Shown: positions 10,291 to 23,284 of the stretch, one piece after another
How the letters are laid out: each line of letters opens with the position of its first letter
Numbering within the stretch: the first letter of the stretch is position 1
NCBI RefSeq assembly: GCF_018139145.2
Contig: NC_059475.1
Coordinates: forward strand, 17,550,937-17,614,936
DNA: 64,000 bases
Origin: Gymnogyps californianus
Taxonomy: Eukaryota > Chordata > Aves > Accipitriformes > Cathartidae
Direction of reading: 5' to 3'
Position numbers and translations under genes: made by a program
Notes under the pieces: generated by a model
What the model was told of the DNA's origin: nothing
Databases searched by the model: none
What the model saw: only the letters and a program-made list of their open reading frames with translations

Positions 10291-12820
10291 ACTAGAAGGG
10301 ACTGGAAGTTGATGGACTGTTAGGTCACCATGGCTTCTGGCCTGCCATCTCTGTAGGGGCTCTGGATGTAACTTATGCAGAATGATACAAGTGTCTGCTC
10401 ACAGCTGCACTTTTTAGTGGGTGTATCCTCCAAAACTAAAGTGATAGAAGACTATAAACATAAGGGTGTTGCTATAGTAAGTTGCAATGAAAAGCATGGC
10501 AAACCTTGAACAGATAGCATTAGGACAAGGGGACTTCACTTCCCATGTCAATGCCAGAATGTCACTTCAGAAAAAAAAAAAAAAGCAGTTACAAATGTAG
10601 TTCAAAACTGCAATTTTTGCAACTGGAAGCATTCTCAAGGATTTCTTATTTTACAATGGTGGAGAAACACATGGGATTTCAACTTGTGGAGAACAGCCTT
10701 TTCCTATAAATCACAGAGCGTAATCTGAAACCTAGAAACAGCACAGGGGCTCACATTTATGGATTTAAAACAGATGAAGAGCAAGCATGCTCTTAACCCT
10801 TTCCCCATAATTTCTTCCCAGTACAAAATGAAAATGAATATGCAATTACTGAACACAAATTATCTTGGTAAAAATCAAGATGAATACAATTCTGTAAACA
10901 CTGAAAACTTCAGCTCTTTGACCGACTTCCCTAAGGACACAAGCACAGAATTGTCCTAAAGCAAAGCCCTGTAAAACTGTTAGAGCATAATCCACTATTC
11001 GGACTGTTCTTTCATCAACTTTTATTTAAGCAGTTTATCTTGTTGAGATTAGGATCTCTCTTATAGAGCAAGACCTGGCAAACACAGGCCTCTGGTTTTG
11101 AATATCAGGCCATATTTCACTGGGAAAGAAGTAACTAGCAGCCTGTCATCTCACCATAAGGTTATAAACTCCTTAATCAGGCAATAGGAGAACTAATACT
11201 AACACATTAGCGATAATTTCTCTTCAGAAATATCTAAGAGCATTAAGATGATATAAAGAGTGTTTATTTATTGTCTTTTAAGATCCCCATTTCTCTATCA
11301 TTTTAGCCTCTTTTATGGCTAACTGGACAAAAAAAACCCCAAACCCAGCATAGCCTGTTCAAACTTGAATCCTAAGACGCAGGCTTTTTTTTTTTTTTTT
11401 TTTTTTTTAATAAAAAACCGCAGTGTAAAAGAATGGATTGGAATATCAGCATTGCCAAGAGGCATTAGTCTATACCTTGTCAGGGTCAGGGTTCCAGTAC
11501 TTCCAGAAATTCACTCACATACGTGATACAACGGTATGATTAAAAACAGAAACGGGCTTGGATTGAAATAAAGTATGATGGTATGTCATGTTAAATCTCT
11601 ATACCAATGTAATATTTTAGAGCAAACCCTAAACCAACCAACCCAGGACAGTTGAAAGGAGAAGAGGAAAGATAATTTTAAGCTTGCTGCAAGATCACTT
11701 ATCTGCACACACAGTATTTGCCCGTGGTAATCCAACCTCTGTCCCTTCATTGGCTGCAGTTCAGTGAAGTGGTACTTTTGTCCATGCCTCCTGATGAAAA
11801 GCTAGGGTGTTTCTGTACTTCACTGAAAAGGTTGCAATTCATAGGAAAAATGTCTCAAGTGGCAATGATGGGCACTCGAATCTTTTTCAAATGAAGTAGT
11901 AGCTACCTGAGAACATTAGAAAAATGCAGCATGAAAATTAATTTCGTCTTAGCTACTTGGTATGTTGTGGGAGTGTCCAAAAAATGCAGTCATGGCTAAA
12001 ATTTTGTGCTACAATAATCAGAGAGACAACCTAAAAAAATCTGAGCCCTTTTGAAATAGCTTGCTAAAACTCTCTTATGTAACTGTATTTGCAAAGAAAG
12101 ATTTGGGGAAAACAGAGTGTAAGAGAGAATTTATGTTATTAGCACAATTCTTTTATGACCAACATTTGATATGTCACATCGTGTGTTAGCAAATCTCAAT
12201 GACCATAATAGTCACTACGACTTTTTTTTTTTTAAATCATTTCAAACCAAAGACTAACTTTTTAACAAACTCAGACTTTATGGAAAATTTAAGATTAGAC
12301 CCTCAACTGCTTCACATTCATCCTATTATCACTACAGCTTTTTAAAGCCGCAGTCCAATTTCAAATACAACCTCCCTTGCTTCACTTTGGTCCTGCAGAT
12401 GCTCAGATGCAGATCTCATCTTTGTCTCTTGTGAACCCAAGATGATATTTGCATACAAACACCTACGGATGTCCCCACTGGGATTTCCAAAGATGTCTAT
12501 CAGCTCATCTAATTATGTTGGAACACCCAGCTCTGAAAAATCTCCTAAGGTACCTAAATAACTGTGACAATCTGACCTATTCCATATGTAACCAGATGTA
12601 CAAATTGCATGAGTATGAAGGAAGAGGCACTTCACAGCTTGAAAGCCACTAAAAAATATGGACAGTATCACATTTACTGAATTATGTGTTCAAAATGGTT
12701 AGCTAGGTAAATCCTTCTTTAAAGCACATCCTGTGCAAAAGTTCCTGCCTAAATGTACCAAGTTGCTTTGAAGCCCCTCATCTCACCAAAGCGGGTATAG
12801 GACTACACGTATTAGTAGAC
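10291..12820. other. AT-rich non-coding sequence with homopolymers
   Basis: Contains A14 at 10571-10584 and a T24 tract at 11385-11408. Open frames are short (the longest is about 66 codons near 10759-10959) and unrecognised. No gene is supported. Confidence 0.6.
11385..11408. repeat. T24 homopolymer tract
   Basis: The longest single-base run in the window, 24 T followed by AATAAAAAA. No retrocopy is recognised beside it. Confidence 0.85.
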
Positions 12821-12886
12821 TTATTGAAGTCAAGGGGAGAACACACGCCTGAACTTACACACTTGCTTAGCATATCATGGGATCAG
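12821..12886. repeat. Relic of a palindromic amniote repeat (same type as 30253-30373)
   Basis: The order TTATTGAAGTCAA, then GAACTTACACACTTGCTTAG, then ATGGGATCAG resembles one arm and the centre of the family seen more completely at 30253-30373. In that family a central CATT-GA-TCAATG-like core is flanked by arms with CTTAA-type words. The copy is heavily diverged and the family name is not known to me. Confidence 0.4.
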
Positions 12887-15664
12887 TAGAAACTTGAAAA
12901 ATTTGTGCATACAAGAAAACATTTAAGATAGCAAGTGTAGATTATATATTGAGGAGAATTCTAGATACACACTTACTAACTAGGTTCATATATTTTGTGT
13001 GGAAAATCTGACCTGAAACATCTGAGTTCTCCTGTTCAATCTAATAGTTAAAGAATATGCTGTGTTATTACTATTGCAAAAAGACAGGGGAAATTTTATG
13101 AGCTGATATGCTGGAGACAGAAACTGGCTGGGACTAACTACTCTGGTATGTGAACTCCGTTTCTTTCTATGGCTTCAAAGCACAAGCACAGCTCAACAAT
13201 GTATTTTTTGGCCTAGAATTATTCTCTAGTAAGTTAGATATGGAAAACAGCATGTGTTTTAATTACTTTCTCCCTCTCAATTCAGAAACTGTTAACAAGC
13301 CTGTTGTATCTTCCAACTTAAGTTCTGTTACATAGAAAAAAATATTTTGCTTAATATTCCTATCTCATTGTGTAAATATGTGATGATGTTTACAGAATGA
13401 TTTACAGTCAAGTACTTTGTTAAAAATATCAGCCTACTTTGTAACTTTACAGTTTTGCAACACACATTTCTGCAAAGCAACATTTCCTCGATAAGGGTGG
13501 AGCATCAGCTCAACTACACTCAGCATAGCAGACAGGAGTCTCTTGATCCTGGCCAGTTTTAGGTGGGCTCTATTTATTCTAGAAATATGTTTTCAGTGGT
13601 ATCGATACAGTCAAGGAATCCAGTATTCAAAGAACTAATATGAGCATGCATTTCTCTTGGCAGTATCAGCACAGAGAAAGTTAAACGGAAATGAAAACTA
13701 AACTACCAACATCCAGAAGAATGACTACAGTCCAGGATGGACATTCATTTGAGGGAACACACTAGTAGTGGAATTAAGGAGGGCTCAGCATTGCTACCAT
13801 TTATGTTATACCTGTCTGAGAATCAGGGGATTCCCACCTCAAGATTGACATCATCCATCATACCACAAAACACATGGCAAATGTTACTTAGGAAAGCAGA
13901 GAGATATCTTGCTTGGCATTAAAACTACTGTGATAATTTCCTTTTTTTGGGTGCAAGATGAGACACACCCACCCTCCCTCCCTCTCACTCTCAAGTGTCT
14001 TACCTGCAAAAGAGGGACAATCAGAAGCAGAACCAGCCAAATCCTCATCTGGTTCAAATCAGACCTCCACTGATTTAATTTGATAGGCAATCCTGAAAGT
14101 CTTATTTAAAAGAGCACTGCATCAGGCTCTCCTCTTTTCTCTCCACGCCACTGTGAGCCAGCTCTCTTCTCTAGCCACCTTCCTTCACATTAGCTCTTGG
14201 CCCCTCTCTTCTTCTCCTCTGACTTTCCTACACTTTCCAAGCACCTTTTTCTCCCCTTTACCTTTACGTTTTCTGCATCTGTCCTGTGGTTCCTCCTATC
14301 TGTTGTATTAGTCAAGTTACTTATCCTCATTTTCACAGCCCTTCATAGCCTACTGTGACTCTAGCTAACAAATCTCATGGGCATCTTCACTCTGAGTGCC
14401 ATTGCTCAATAATCATGCAAACATGTTTCCACATTTCCTTCCTTGCCACCTTTGTACCAAACAATACTGTAACACAACTTTTTTCTATTTCTCCTTACTC
14501 TTTGGCTGCATGGCATCTCTTCACAATGGGACACAATTCAGAGAGTATACCCCTCATATTTTGAGGAGCACAAACGCTAAATAGGAACATAGCAAAATCA
14601 GGCTTTCAATGTAGTTATTAGTTTTGCAACTCTGCTTTCTGTGTTAAACTAATGATAGGGATGCCCTAAAATGAAGCAAAAACTTGTTCATTCAAACTTT
14701 TGTGAGACCAGGGGGTTTTTTTGGAAGAAAAAGGACTTACCAAACCACATAAGCACTTCCTAGTAAGCACTCTGCAGATACACTGGTAGTACAAGACCAT
14801 AAACTATTTCTAGCTTGGAATGATTATTTCATAAAATTATCCATTTATATAAGCTAACATACATAGTAATATATTTACATGAAAGCATTCATTTAATACA
14901 AGGCAAGTAAGTTAATGCAAAGTGCAGACAAGAACTGGAGAGAAAAGCAGTAAATTTTGATTTTGAAAATACCAGAATCAAGAAGGTATTTTAAGGTGAT
15001 GAGAAGTCAAAATCATGATTAATGAGGAGACTTTCAATAGACATCAGCAGTGATTCCTCACTGAAAATCTTCTGAGAAAGAAGGGAAATGCAAAATGTGA
15101 GAGAGTGCACTGAAAATCAGTAGTACTTTTCTAACAGCTACTTTTACACCTTGTATATGCCTTTATATCCATGAGTTCTGCACGGGCCAAGAGCAGAGAG
15201 GAGAGTAGGCTGAGTGTGTGCAGGAACACTGAAACAAAATTGGTCTCATTCGTATTCTAGTGCATCACAGAGTTTTTATCAGCACTGAATGTATTAACGT
15301 ACAATGCCACCCTCAAATGAAGAGTGGATAGTTGACTCGACAGCTTACTTTATTCAGGTCTTTAATTTCAAGTCTTTATTATTACAACGCTGCTCACTTT
15401 GGGGACTGAAAAACAATTAGGAATTTTGAAACGATGCTGAAAAGCATGGGAATAGGCATGGCCTTGCTGAGTCCATTGAACAGCTTTCTGTACAGGTTTA
15501 ACATTGTTTTCCTCCGTGGCTCGTATGGGAAGAGAAAGAAAGCCAAGTGTATTCCACCTGTGGATGGTGCAGTTTCAGCTAAGCCAAGCTCTGAGGCTAT
15601 ATTTGCTATTTGCTCTTCTCCCTCATATGCCTTTTTTATTAATATTATTTTCCTCTCCTTCCAG
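12887..15664. other. Non-coding sequence with a pyrimidine-rich block
   Basis: About 14125-14350 is strikingly rich in C and T on the plus strand, with repeated CTCTTCTC/TTCTCC words and few purine runs. The remainder is AT-rich and unique. A tract of short CCCTC repeats lies near 13970-13985. I see no coding gene. Confidence 0.5.
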
Positions 15665-15748
15665 TTTATGAAAGCATACTCGCACCAGATTAATCTCCTG
15701 AGACCTTAACAAGAGCCTGAATAACGCCATAGGTATTCGTGCAAACAG
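15665..15748 (+). other. Candidate non-coding exon D (84 nt)
   Basis: A long pyrimidine tract ending TTTTCCTCTCCTTCCAG precedes 15665, making this one of the best acceptors in the window. CAG|GTAATT ends the segment at 15748/15749. All three frames contain stops, so it could only be a non-coding or terminal exon. No expression evidence is available from sequence alone. Confidence 0.2.
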
Positions 15749-16114
15749 GTAATTACGAGGATCTAGGCTTTTCCACATTCAAAAGTGCAAGTGCATGGGA
15801 TATTCCCCCTTCCTTTTCCCCTACATATTTTTATTACTCAAGTTTTGCAAGGCTTTTAGAATACAGAAGAAAGAACAAGCATTAGAAGAAAATCAAAGTT
15901 GCCTTTTCTCCCAGCACTTCTGAGTTTGTATTGATTTTCCTGGAGATTTGCTGACAAACAATTCATGTATCCTGAATTCCACTTAAGAATCCTATTAAAT
16001 AACCTATAGTGAGCAACGACCAGGTTATCATAAGAGTTAATGTCACATCATTAATGCTGTTTTAAATATGAACTGACAGCCTGGTCAGAATGAAAGGAAA
16101 AACAAGCTGATAAA
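15749..16114. other. AT-rich non-coding sequence
   Basis: Unique sequence with no gene or repeat that I recognise. Confidence 0.6.
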
Positions 16115-16456
16115 TTGCTTAAAATTCAGGCAAAACCAGACAAATTGCAAACAAGTTTCGGTAACGGAGTAGGTGACTACAGGAGGAGAGACTCCACCCT
16201 GGAGTGCTGTAATGGGAAGCTGTTAAAAATCAATGTTTGTTTGCTGGCTTACGCAAAAAGGCAGAGCCAGGCACAGCCAGCTCCTCGTGGGCAGAAAGTA
16301 CCTGATGACAGCTTGCATGACACGATGACTCCATTGTGCATTTCAGAGGTCAGGGACCCGGCGATGACTTTTTTCAAGCCAGGCCTGGTGTCTGTTGGCA
16401 AGCAGCTCTGTGGAGCTGTGACTGCTGCTCGTCCCATGGGCAATTTATCCCTGTAG
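16115..16456 (+). other. GC-richer patch with an unrecognised open frame
   Basis: One plus-strand frame is open for 113 codons across a patch richer in GC and CpG than its flanks (CpG near 16160, 16252, 16288, 16323, 16359, 16363 and 16430). The frame begins with TTG, so it has no ATG at its start. It shows no domain, signal peptide or repeat that I recognise, and a minus-strand frame is open over part of it. This fits compositional bias or an old retro-derived fragment at least as well as a gene. Confidence 0.12.
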
Positions 16457-18038
16457 CAACGCCAGTGTGAGACCTATGAAAAGTTACATCTCTCAAGAAT
16501 AGCAGGGCTTAACACGCAAGGCAAACGTGCTTCTTGCAAGTAACAATTTCAGCCTCTAGCACTTCTTAGTAACATTCAATTTTTTTAAACATACTAAATA
16601 AATTCCTAAAGATGCAGACAGACAGCTAACGACAAAACACTTAGGCAAATCCTACCGATTACCCATCTGTCTCAGAGTTGCCTTATACCTATAAAAGTCT
16701 GGTCTTTAATTTAATCAGAAATCATTTCACTTAATCTCAGACAAACCAGAAACAAATGGTTGTTTTTTCTGTTTGCAGGCCAAGACCTAAAGCACCAATG
16801 ACGAAATGCCACAATAAAGAACGTTTTCACAGGATTTCCAGTCTGAATTGGAAGCATGAAAAAACAAACAAACAAAAAATCAGCTCAAACTCTTTTCCCA
16901 CAAGACTTTCATGACCCAGTTTGAAAATTCATGAGATTTGGATGAGTCTGAGAGACTCCATATGAGGCAATCTTTACTCAAATCTCTGAATGTTTATCCA
17001 CTGCTAATTTTATTGAGAAGACTAAGATGACATTGCTCTCTAGAACAGACTATCAAATTGATATTGTTTGTCCTGTAACCAGATGGCCTCTGCCTAGGTT
17101 TAAGTGCAAGTCTAAATATACCTAAGTGTACTTTCCTCTCTATTTTCTAAGTTTAAATATTGTTCTCTTTTGAACAGTATTTACATTTGTTATCTGGGTG
17201 TAAACACACATAAACCAGATAAAATAGAGCAACAACAAACAAATTATTTATATTTGTATAATTAGGTGACTAAATTGAATTTGTGCTGTTTTTTTCATGT
17301 AGTTCCTTTTTTCTTCATCAATATGGAATGTCCTGAAATGTTTTATCCTACACACCAGCCTGTATTGACACCTCTAGTTGCTGCTTCCCAAGGACACATT
17401 AATACCAAGCTTTTAGGACAATTATTTGGTTGCAGTCAGGCCTAAGATAAAGGCCAAATAAAATCCTAAATGATTTTTCATATAAGAATGTTTTCCTGAA
17501 CCTGGGCTGAAGCGAATGCTGTTATGATGTATATTACTGAACAGCAACTGCAGGGTGCTTAAACAATATGTGCAGCTTAAGATTCACATTCAGATAAAAT
17601 TAAAGTGCTAATGGGCTAAAGACAGTTTTTTATAGTACAAAAAGCTGTCCCAAATCTTGTTTTTATTCTAATACTTGAAATTATTAAAGCAAAGCACTGT
17701 AAAAGTTCACCTTCAATTACAATAATGGGCATTTCTTAAACAATTATAGATGCATCACAAATTAAACTATGTTGAAACTGTATCTGGACAGTCCTTTACC
17801 ATATTGACTTCTTACAAAATAAGTATATCTAATAAGGCTAAAAAAACCCTATCTAGTTTTCAAAAGACAGTTTTTTATTTTTTTGAATTTCATAAACATG
17901 AACTTCTAGATACAAAAATGGAATCTCACTTCCTTTCATGTTAAACACTACACCACAAAATTATTTATTAGTAGCAGTAGCACGATCCTCACAGTTTTAA
18001 CAGAATAATAGTTTTATTTTCTTCCCCTGTGTATATAA

Positions 18039-18054
18039 ATATATATATATATAT
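18039..18054. repeat. (AT)8 microsatellite
   Basis: Sixteen bases of alternating A and T, within a longer TATA-like AT-rich stretch. Confidence 0.85.
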
Positions 18055-18420
18055 TTGCTTGGTTATTGATGGAGTGCTTCTACTGAACTACAGGTTTAGT
18101 TCACTTTTTTTCAGGTAAGGAGAATATTAAAGCAGTTACTTTGAAGGAAAAAAGAAGTGGAATACAAAATGGAGGAAACACTGTATCCTGTCAATAAGGT
18201 CAGGCCCTTTTAAGTTTGTTGATTCTTGCAAAGATTTTATGTACAGACCAATGTGTAAGCTTCAAGGTGCTTTTCCACTTAAAGCAGATATACATCTAAC
18301 TTGAAGGCTGAAAAGACAGAAGTCAAAGTGTCCTGTTCAGTCAGTGGCAATTCAGAGAATTTAAGTGAGATAGCTAAAATAACTGGTATGAATCCACTGG
18401 AATAAAAAATCTGCCCTATT

Positions 18421-18446
18421 ATATGTTACTCATATATGTTACTCAC
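18421..18446. repeat. 13-bp tandem duplication
   Basis: ATATGTTACTCAT is followed directly by ATATGTTACTCAC; the two units differ only in the last base. It looks like a small recent duplication. Confidence 0.85.
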
Positions 18447-19051
18447 TTACTAAGACAGCTTTAAATAAAAACATGTGGATTATATAGTAACATACAATTG
18501 TTTAGTTTTTGTAATGTACTCTCACCTAAGTAGGTAATTGGCAACGAGGACTGAACATGAGACTTTTGACCTGAAAGCACAGTTTTTTTCTGAATTCAAC
18601 AAGAACGTACTCTCTCTTTTCTCAAGACTTCAAACAATTTACAAAGGTAATGAATTTTTTATTAAAAAAACGTGCTTAGAGAAGACTGAATAGTTCTTGG
18701 AAGCGCAGGAAAGGTATCCAGCATGGTGGTATCTATCTTTAAACAGGAAAAATGACAAAATAGATGCTGGCATTGCCAGTGCTCAAATCAGTGTTCAGGA
18801 AGTATCAAATGTGTAATCACCTGTTAGTGAAAAAGAACCAAGTGAATGTCAAGAAGAGCATTTATGCTTTGTTTTTCTCACATATCCTTAAGTTAAGTGT
18901 TCAGCTATGCATTCACACCAGTTCTTGAAGAGAACGTAAAAGGCAGAGAGGTCATAATACAAGAGGATGTGCTCTAAAATTATTTCTCATCTTCATCCAT
19001 TTGTGGAGAGCTGTTCTTTCACAAGGGTTAGCACAGATCTGTGACGAGGTA

Positions 19052-19111
19052 AAATCTTGGCCTGCCGAAGTCAATAAAAGTTTTGCTATTGACGTCAGTG
19101 GTTGGAATTCC
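19052..19111. repeat. Imperfect palindromic amniote repeat
   Basis: The left arm (AAATCTTGGCC...GAAGTCAATA) pairs imperfectly with the right arm (TATTGACGTCAGTGGTTGGAATT) around a short AAAAGTTTTG centre. This resembles an old palindromic, MITE-like family known to me from turtle and bird genomes. Its name and transposon class are not asserted. Confidence 0.55.
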
Positions 19112-19377
19112 TTCTATTATCTTTAGACACCTGGAGAGCTGCCTGAACATCTGCTGAGGTTGTCTCTAAAAAATCAAAGTGCAGTTTCTTAGAAATACTT
19201 AGATCTGCTGGTGAGGATAATTTCATCCCATTAAAAAACACTTACAAATTAAGGGTTCATTAGAAGTTGCTGTGCCTGACTTGTTTGGTAGGTTTATTAT
19301 GGAGATCTCACATTTGAGAAAACATAATCAAATACTTTCTTGCTTCACATAACCACCTTTTTCCAGACCCCTGTCAA

Positions 19378-19440
19378 AATTAAGGAACTTGTCCAAGGTT
19401 ACACAGGAAGCCTGTGGCAAAGCCAAAAATTCTGAGACTC
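19378..19440 (+). repeat. MIR SINE fragment
   Basis: The words ACTTGTCCAAGGTTACACAG and then CTGTGGCAAAGCCA follow the order of the conserved MIR core (ACTTGCCCAAGGTCACACAG, then GTGGCAGAGCC). This is an ancient tRNA-derived SINE fragment in the consensus orientation, shared across amniotes. It is not expected to be active. Confidence 0.7.
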
Positions 19441-22400
19441 ATGAAATTATTTGAACACCTTCCTTTTTTTTGAAATACCAATCAAGAACGAGAACATGAG
19501 GGAAAAAAAGAGGGAGGTATATACTGGTGAACTAACATTTTTCTAGCCCAACATTTCCTACAAGCACAATGAATTAAAGTGCAAAGAAAACATTGTACAT
19601 GCATGTGTGAACAAACATTAAACAGGTAATTTTCCAATTTATGATCAGATATATATCAATATACATCCATAACATATTCAGGCATCTCTGCTTATAAAGG
19701 CACAAAGAACAAGCAGTGGTCTGCACAGGAAGAAAGCCCTGGTTTATGGTTAGAGCCAAGGCGCAAAAGCCAAGTGCACCACTGCATCTGCTCTCAAACC
19801 TGCCTGTACAACAGATTTTCCCAGTCCCCAGCTCTCCCACCTTTTTCTGTGCCTATGAATGGCAACATTTGTGTGACCATTTATAGCACAGTGATAAAAC
19901 AAGAATGCAAAATCTGTATTAAAACAGAAAAGAGAGTTTAGATAGATTTCTCTATAGCTGCTAATTTTCTCTCATATTAACACCTCTATTCATATTTCAT
20001 TTCCATCGCTCACTTTTTGTATTTAATGTAGTTTTCTTAACTAAGATTTGCAATTATACAGATTTCCCTTTAAATTTGCTGGTCCATGCAAGAAATCAAC
20101 GCATTTTCTAAAAATGGCAGTTTTTATAAAAATAGGTCATTGGCAGGAACACAGCCTCACTACGCTTGCTGATGTTAAAAATAAATGAATGGTATAGTCT
20201 AAGTCCATTAGTCCAAAGCAGAACTGACTGATATATAGGTGACACTAAACACTGTTCGGCCACATGCTCTTGCTATATTGATGTTCATGCAGACAGACTT
20301 AACAGTGCCTGCCTGTCTCAAGGGTATGTGTCCTGAAGAATGTTTTCATTCTTTTAATATTTCACTTTATCTGCAATCACTTCAAGCAACTTGTATTCAG
20401 CTGAGCTAATACAAGACGAGTAATTCAACAGAACATTTTCAGAAATATAGCAAGAAACATCCAGCCTCGCTACAAGACTGTTCAATGCTTCAGCAGGACA
20501 CAAAGCCCCTCCACCTCCCTCCACACCCCTAAAATCTCCTTTTCCCCAGACTGTGCAATGCATTTGCTTAAGGGAGCATAAGGCATCACAACAGCAACAA
20601 AACATACAATAGTGTTTAAACTCTGACATTAAGCTCAACCAAGTATGTTCAGGGACTCAAGAAAGATCTTGGCTGAGGGGAAAAACAAAAAAAATGCTGG
20701 GAAGACTGAGGAACATAAAATTAAAAACTTTTGTAAATGACCATGTTGGAATCAGACATGTATGGGGCTCCAAACTATGTGATTTATTTCCTCTTAAAGA
20801 AAAAAAAAAAAAAAAAAAGAATTGTTTCTGGCATTTAAAGCATTAGGGCAAACTCAATGTTTTCTTTCAACTACTTCTTCATGGGAAATTACAAATCAAT
20901 TGTCTTGAGGAACTGGGACTTGAACCGATACAATGACCCAAAATAGACATGATGAGACTGGTCATAAAAAGTCATGAGCTTTGACCCACCTTAAAGATAG
21001 AAAAACAGGTCCCAAACTATCTTTTAGCTATGCATTTAGCACTGGCTGAGGAAAAGCAGGATTAAAGCTGGTGGGTTGCATACAGGTGACTTCCCTGCTC
21101 TCTCCATTAAAACATGGCTCCCAGTATGAAGAGCAAGATGTTAATACTCGTTCCATACAATGTTGTACACGTACATTGAATTTCTAACTTCGACTTGTTT
21201 GGACTGCTTTGTTGCCTAAATATCAACAGTCATTCAAATTTTCCATGGAGTTTGCACACACAAAAACTTGATGCGCTTATATGAGAAAGAGTCTCTCCAG
21301 GAGTCAGAAACAAAAGACATTCTAATTTAACTAAAAAGATCTTGCAGTTGCAATTCCATGTTGCTATGAATATATGAACACTTCCACTGAGTGCGCTGGG
21401 CAATACCTCATGTGAGGTAAAGCACCCTTGTAAGATTTTGAAAGGATGAGGCCTACGGTTTTTTTCCCTCTTGTAAACCAGAAACAGCTCTCCGAAAGAT
21501 TGTTTTAGGAAAAACCAGATTAAACAGAGGACTAACACATTAATTTTGCAGAACTTGATGTCAACCAAAAGACTGTGGACTGTGCTGAGGTACAAATATT
21601 CAGCCTGATAATATTTATATAGTGAAGTTAATATTTACAAATATAGCGATAAAATACAAAATACACAAAGCCCATGCAAGGAGACCCTCCAGAGAAAGAG
21701 GCAGCGTGAGACAGCATATTTCTACTTGAGGCACTTTGTCACCTACTTTTAAATTTAAGATTCCTCCTATATACCTTCTACCCCAAGTACTGAGGTCTTG
21801 TAATGTCCAAAGCACTTCAAGACAAAATTTACAGCTGCTTGGGAAACGCTGGTGCGAGTAAAAACTTCACAGCGGAAGTGTTAATACAGCGAAGGGAAAT
21901 ACCCCTGGCAATTTTAAATTCAGATCAAACCTTTGTTACAAGCTCATTTTCAAAGTGCAGTATGTCACTAGCAATTTTCTATTACAATGCCATCCTGTTA
22001 AATTTAAAGTGGTTTACCAGATTTACAGAAATCTCATGTACTAAAAAAATACAAATAAGAACCCACTATTCTTGCAATGAGTAATAATCCTGTTTTTTCA
22101 GCTTTGCCTTCAGCATATCACTGTCACTGGTAGGAAGGTAGAATTCAAGCAAGAGAAAGCAAGATTTTACTTTTGTCTTGCTTAATTTGCCAAGCAATTC
22201 CATTTCTTGTGAATTTAGTAACATACTACAGCCTTTAGTGAACAGTAATCATTGGAAGTATTAGGAAACAGAAGCTAAGGATTAACCTTGCATTAAAACT
22301 ACTGTTGACCTTATAAGAGTGATTATTTATTAGTCTGTGAAAATCATGACATAACCTCACAGCTCATATAACTATTCAGGTGTATTATAAAAATAAATAA

Positions 22401-23284
22401 ATACCATCCTTCTCCCACCACCAACAGTACTACACTTGAAATCACTTGCACTTAAATCACTTGAAGTTTTAATACTGATGTTTAGCAGGTCAACACAAAT
22501 ACAGCATTCAGATGATTGTTAAGATTAAAAAGTAAGTTAATCAGTAAATTTAATAATTGCTGCATGATTAAAAAACTGCCCACAAAAAAGACTCAAGCCT
22601 GCTTTGTATTTAAGATGTGTAAGCAATTTTGCTTAGAATATATAGAGTTAAAAAGCAACTACTTGGTCCTACTCAGTTGTTTGTGCAGCACCAAATTTAA
22701 ATCCAAGAGAGATTATGAGAAAATTTGCTGCAGGCTGTCAGACCTCATTAAGTTAATGGAACTGGTAAACTGGCACATTTCCAGCACATTGTAGAAAGAA
22801 AAGCGCTTTCAGCTCAAGAGTGAAGGAGATGTAGTTTCGGTTTGGCAGCTAAAGGAGATTATTAGCTATAAATAATGGCTGCACTGAGATGACTTATATG
22901 GGATTGCTTGACCAAAATGAAGGCGAAGAGACAAAAAACATTAACATTTTGAAATGAATGATACAGTCTCTTTGTTGGATGGAATCTAGAACAGCTTTGT
23001 AGACACTTTCCTTTTAAAGCCTTACTATTTACAAAATCATCTAAAAGTCTTTGTAACAAGTTAGCTACCACTAAACTCATTAACAGAGAGAAGATTCTTC
23101 TGTTTGTTGGGTCTTTGAATCTCTTTAAAAGATATGAAACCAATGGTTCAGTGTGAGGTGGTGATGTGCTGTGATGTACTCACTAATATAAAAGTATTAC
23201 ATTGTTTTGGTCTGAAATACTGTGGAGTGTTTTCAGAGCCAGGACAGCAGAAGGGTATCAGTAACCAGGCAGGGCAGGGAGCAG
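19441..23284. other. AT-rich non-coding sequence
   Basis: Contains an A19 tract at 20800-20818. Several open frames of 90-120 codons occur (for example minus strand 21230-21595), but none has recognisable domains. I see no repeat family. Confidence 0.6.
20800..20818. repeat. A19 homopolymer tract
   Basis: Nineteen consecutive A. No neighbouring retrocopy is recognised. Confidence 0.85.

Larger units (their letters stand above)
16457..19051. other. AT-rich non-coding sequence
   Basis: Contains an acceptor-like TTTTTTCTGTTTGCAG at about 16779 with no convincing donor, an (AT)8 run at 18039-18054 and a 13-bp tandem duplication at 18421-18446. No gene is recognised. Confidence 0.6.

Noticed and set aside
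18095..18118. TTTTTTTCAG|GTAAGG as exon boundary
   Set aside because: The same site scores as acceptor and donor at once; the only upstream acceptor would make a 21-nt micro-exon, too little to support.
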